A stretch of DNA of 7,204 bases from an uncultured Hyphomicrobiales bacterium (lineage in GTDB: Bacteria > Pseudomonadota > Alphaproteobacteria > Rhizobiales > Xanthobacteraceae), in contig CAITEM010000425.1 in NCBI GenBank assembly GCA_903891395.1, positions 1 to 7,204 of the forward strand, read 5' to 3'. This document shows positions 5,115 through 7,204 of the stretch, in pieces; within the stretch, counting starts at the first letter, position 1; the number at the start of each line of letters is the position of its first letter. The notes under the pieces were generated by a model. The model saw nothing but the letters and a program-made list of their open reading frames with translations. It did not search any database and was not told the DNA's origin. Position numbers and translations under genes: made by a program.

Positions 5115-6464
5115 GTGGCTCAAACAATCGAGGCCTTTGTCGGCAACGCACTGGACGACGCCAAGATATCGCCGCTGCACCGGCGCGTCATCGCGCTGAT
5201 CGCCGCGGGATACTTCTTCGACGTCATCGACTTCACCATCCTTGGCGCGATGATCCCCTTCATTCTGAAGTCCGGCTTCGCGACGCCGGCCGAAGCCGCC
5301 GCCATCGGCAGCGCCGCTGTGTTCGGCATGTTCATCGGCACCGCCGGCCAAGGCGAGTTCAGCGACCGCTTCGGCCGCAAGAACATCTACCAGTTCAACC
5401 TCTTGTTGTTCGGCGTGTTCACGATCCTCGGCGCCTTTGCCCCGAGCGTTACGCTGCTGGTCGTCTGCCGTTTCATCGCCGGCGTCGGCCTCGGCGCCGA
5501 ACAGCCGCTGGCCTTCGCCTATGCCGGCGAATATTCACCCAAGCGCATTCGCGGCCGCATCCTGGCGCTGGTGCACTTCATCGGCGGTGCCTGCGTCTGG
5601 CCGATCGGCACGGCGCTGGCGCTCGGCGTCGGCAGTTTTGTCACGGAGCCCGAGTATGCTTGGCGCGGCATCTGGGTGCTGATCGGCGTCGGCGCGCTGC
5701 TGGTCTGGGTGTTCCGTTTCACGCTGCCTGAATCGCCCCGCTTCCTCGCGACCCACGGCCGCGGCGACGAGGCTCTGGCCGTACTCACCAAGCTCGGCAT
5801 CGCCGGACCGACCGAGAAACTCACCACCGACGTGGCGAGCAATACCAAGAGCGATCCATTCGGCGTCGTGTTCCGTATGTTCCCGAGGCGTGTCATCGCC
5901 GGCATGATCTGCTTCTCGGCATTCTTCGGCATCGCCATCGGCCTTGGCGCCTGGTTGCCGAACATCATGAACGCGAAGGGCTTCTCCATCACCAAGTCGC
6001 TGCAATACACCTTGGCGATGAACTTCGCGGTGCCCTGCGCCAGCCTGTTCATGATGTACGCGCTCGATAAATTCGGCCGCAAGCCCACCGCCATCGTCGC
6101 GTTCGTCGGCGCCGGCATCATGGCAATCGTGTTTGCCAATGCGGGCACCGCGACCGAATTGATCGTGGCCGGCTTCGTCATGATCTTCTTCGTCCAGGTC
6201 GCCGGCAACTCGATGCAAATCTTCGCATCCGAAGTGTTCCCGACCAACGCACGCGCGTCCGGCTTCGGCTGGGCGGCGGGTGTCGGACGCCTGGCGACCG
6301 CCTTCATCATGCCGATGATCCTGTGGATTCAGACCGGATACGGCCTGACGACGGTGTTCGTCTGCCTCGCCATATTCCTGCTGATTGCAGCGGGTTCCGT
6401 CACCCAGCTCGGCCCGGAATCGCGTCAGAAGGGCCTCGACGAGGTGGCAGCGCCAACCGGCTGA
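5115..6464 (+). CDS. MFS transporter, metabolite:H+ symporter (AAHS/sugar-porter type)
   Basis: A 449-residue inner-membrane symporter that probably couples uptake of a small organic acid or similar metabolite to proton entry. TM1 carries FFDVIDF (34-40), the counterpart of the DGFD acidic pair of aromatic-acid/H+ symporters. Motif A is complete as GQGEFSDRFGRK (78-89). CRFIAGVGLGAEQPLA (118-133) is the TM4 signature, PESPRF (205-210) ends the first half, and a second motif A (LDKFGRKPT) plus EVFPTNARASG near TM11 complete the family pattern. The GTG start at 5115 is preceded by GGGGAG six bases upstream and gives the usual N terminus; an in-frame extension back to 4770 is not credible. An LVIVD-repeat protein follows on the same strand after 109 bases with a hairpin between. 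The substrate is unknown; nicotinate- or benzoate-type carriers share this architecture. Confidence 0.92.
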   Translation: MAQTIEAFVGNALDDAKISPLHRRVIALIAAGYFFDVIDFTILGAMIPFILKSGFATPAEAAAIGSAAVFGMFIGTAGQGEFSDRFGRKNIYQFNLLLFGVFTILGAFAPSVTLLVVCRFIAGVGLGAEQPLAFAYAGEYSPKRIRGRILALVHFIGGACVWPIGTALALGVGSFVTEPEYAWRGIWVLIGVGALLVWVFRFTLPESPRFLATHGRGDEALAVLTKLGIAGPTEKLTTDVASNTKSDPFGVVFRMFPRRVIAGMICFSAFFGIAIGLGAWLPNIMNAKGFSITKSLQYTLAMNFAVPCASLFMMYALDKFGRKPTAIVAFVGAGIMAIVFANAGTATELIVAGFVMIFFVQVAGNSMQIFASEVFPTNARASGFGWAAGVGRLATAFIMPMILWIQTGYGLTTVFVCLAIFLLIAAGSVTQLGPESRQKGLDEVAAPTG

Positions 6465-6483
6465 TCGGCCCAATCGACAGACT

Positions 6484-6522
6484 GCGAGGCCCGGTTCGGC
6501 GTCCTGCCGGGCCGGGCCTCGC
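6484..6522 (+). terminator. Hairpin after the MFS gene, possible terminator or attenuator
   Basis: GCGAGGCCCGG (6484-6494) pairs perfectly with CCGGGCCTCGC (6512-6522), an 11-bp stem with a 17-base loop, starting 19 bases after the MFS stop. Only a short weak ACTTCAATA follows, so this is not a standard U-tract terminator, but the stem is stable enough to cap the 3' end or partly stop transcription before the LVIVD gene. Confidence 0.5.
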
Positions 6523-6541
6523 CACTTCAATACGATAAATA

Positions 6542-6557
6542 AGCGGCGTAAGCCGCT
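6542..6557 (+). other. Small hairpin with GUAA tetraloop in the leader of the LVIVD gene
   Basis: AGCGGC (6542-6547) and GCCGCT (6552-6557) form a perfect 6-bp stem closed by GTAA, which in RNA is a stable GNRA-type tetraloop. It ends 16 bases before the GTG start of the LVIVD gene, just upstream of its weak ribosome binding region (AGACGG, 6562-6567). The AT-rich TACGATAAATAA just before it (6531-6542) could include a -10 element. The role is unknown. Confidence 0.3.
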
Positions 6558-6573
6558 GTAGAGACGGATCGAC

Positions 6574-7204
6574 GTGAGCGAGCAACCAAGTCCAACCTCG
6601 TCGAACAACATCAAGGTCCTGTCGCGCTGCGACCAGGGCGGACGCTCCGACGGCGTGCAGGTCATCGTCGCCAAGGGCCACGCTTTCATCGGCCACATGT
6701 TCAGCGACGGCTTTTCGGTCGTCGATGTGCGCGACGTGTCGAAGCCGAAGACTGTCGCTTTCGTCGCCGCGCCGCCGAATACCCGTTCGCATCATCTGCA
6801 AATTCACGGCGACCTGCTGCTCTGCGTCAACGGCCCGAACATCTGGGCGATGCAGCAATACGCCACGCAGGCCGACTACTACGCCAAGTCGCTCGCCGAC
6901 TCGTTCAAGAACCGCGAACAGCCGTTTGGCGCTGGCCTGCGCGTGTTCGACATCTCGACGCCCTCGGCGCCGCGCGAGATCGCGTTCCTGCAAATGCCTG
7001 GCTTCGGCGCGCATCGCATCTGGTGGGTCGGTGGGCGCTATGCCTATGTCTCGGTGCATCTCGAGGGCTTCATCGATCACGTACTGGCGATTGTCGATCT
7101 CGCCGATCCGGCAAAGCCCGTGCTCGCCGGCCACTGGTGGCTGCCGGGCATGTGGCGCGCCGGCGGCGAGACGCCGCCCGCCTCGTTCGGCAAGCGCACC
7201 GCGC
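6574..7204 (+). CDS. LVIVD-repeat beta-propeller protein, N-terminal part (cut by window end)
   Basis: The frame opens after a TAG at 6559-6561, and its first start is the GTG at 6574; it stays open to the window edge, giving 210 residues. Three repeats with the LVIVD pattern are visible: FSVVDVRDVSKPK (47-59), LRVFDISTPSAPREI (122-136) and LAIVDLADPAKPVLAG (171-186). Each is the strand-Asp-(hydrophobic)-Pro motif of LVIVD beta-propeller blades, with HHLQIHGDLLLCVNG (73-87) and HRIWWVGGRYAYVS (147-160) as the intervening strands. No signal peptide or membrane segment is seen, so the protein is probably cytoplasmic. The family has no established enzymatic role; propellers of this kind usually act as binding scaffolds. 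Its place after the MFS symporter suggests a part in handling the imported compound, which is inference. The ribosome binding site is weak. Confidence 0.85.
   Translation, partial: MSEQPSPTSSNNIKVLSRCDQGGRSDGVQVIVAKGHAFIGHMFSDGFSVVDVRDVSKPKTVAFVAAPPNTRSHHLQIHGDLLLCVNGPNIWAMQQYATQADYYAKSLADSFKNREQPFGAGLRVFDISTPSAPREIAFLQMPGFGAHRIWWVGGRYAYVSVHLEGFIDHVLAIVDLADPAKPVLAGHWWLPGMWRAGGETPPASFGKRTA

Noticed and set aside
5535..6698. 387-codon antisense frame across the second MFS gene
   Set aside because: His/Asp/Glu/Arg-rich low-complexity translation; the plus strand carries clear MFS motifs in the same place.
6400..7134. 244-codon antisense frame over the LVIVD gene
   Set aside because: The plus strand shows three LVIVD repeats; the antisense product has no family pattern and spans two genes and their hairpins.
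1..7204. CRISPR array, insertion sequence or defence system
   Set aside because: No regularly spaced repeats, no transposase or integrase motifs, no terminal inverted repeats and no nuclease or toxin-like genes were seen on either strand.

Overview
GC-rich, densely packed bacterial DNA with GTG and TTG starts. The gene families (a molybdenum hydroxylase, an oxalate/formate-type antiporter, an fds-type LysR regulator and an LVIVD-repeat protein) suggest an alphaproteobacterium, most likely a Bradyrhizobium/Xanthobacteraceae-like member of the Hyphomicrobiales. This placement is inference from gene content and style; no taxonomic marker other than a tRNA is present.

Layout. (1) Positions 1-1416, plus strand: the last 67 codons of a xanthine dehydrogenase/CO dehydrogenase-family molybdenum-binding large subunit, followed after one base by a complete MFS transporter; together they look like the end of an operon for uptake and oxidation of a small organic compound. 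A strong hairpin follows. (2) 1553-1626: a complete tRNA-Gln(CTG) with encoded CCA. (3) 1664-1774, minus strand: a short stretch that still reads as the core of FdsG, the gamma subunit of NAD-dependent formate dehydrogenase, with both ends missing. (4) 1808-2704, plus: a LysR regulator of the type normally found divergent from fdsG. (5) 2809-4460, minus: an oxalate/formate (OFA-type) MFS antiporter broken into two frames by an apparent one-base deletion near 4040, with an intrinsic terminator downstream at the convergent junction with lysR. (6) 4461-5114: about 650 bases without a secure gene. It holds a candidate 73-codon minus-strand reading frame with an excellent ribosome binding site but an ATC at the start position, and some palindromic motifs. 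(7) 5115-6464, plus: an intact MFS symporter of the aromatic-acid/sugar-porter type. (8) 6574 to the window end, plus: the start of an LVIVD beta-propeller protein, cut by the window edge.

How the genes fit together. The middle of the window carries an oxalate/formate theme: an oxalate/formate antiporter, the regulator type associated with formate dehydrogenase, and a relic of a formate dehydrogenase gene. The relic and the frameshift suggest that this theme is decaying or rearranged here, with the break lying beside a tRNA gene, a common recombination site. The flanking modules (Mo-hydroxylase plus MFS on the left, MFS plus LVIVD protein on the right) look intact where visible. I did not find a clearly new system; the most informative signals are the fdsG relic, the antiporter frameshift, the fused C-terminal segment of that antiporter, and the odd small frame in the long intergenic region.
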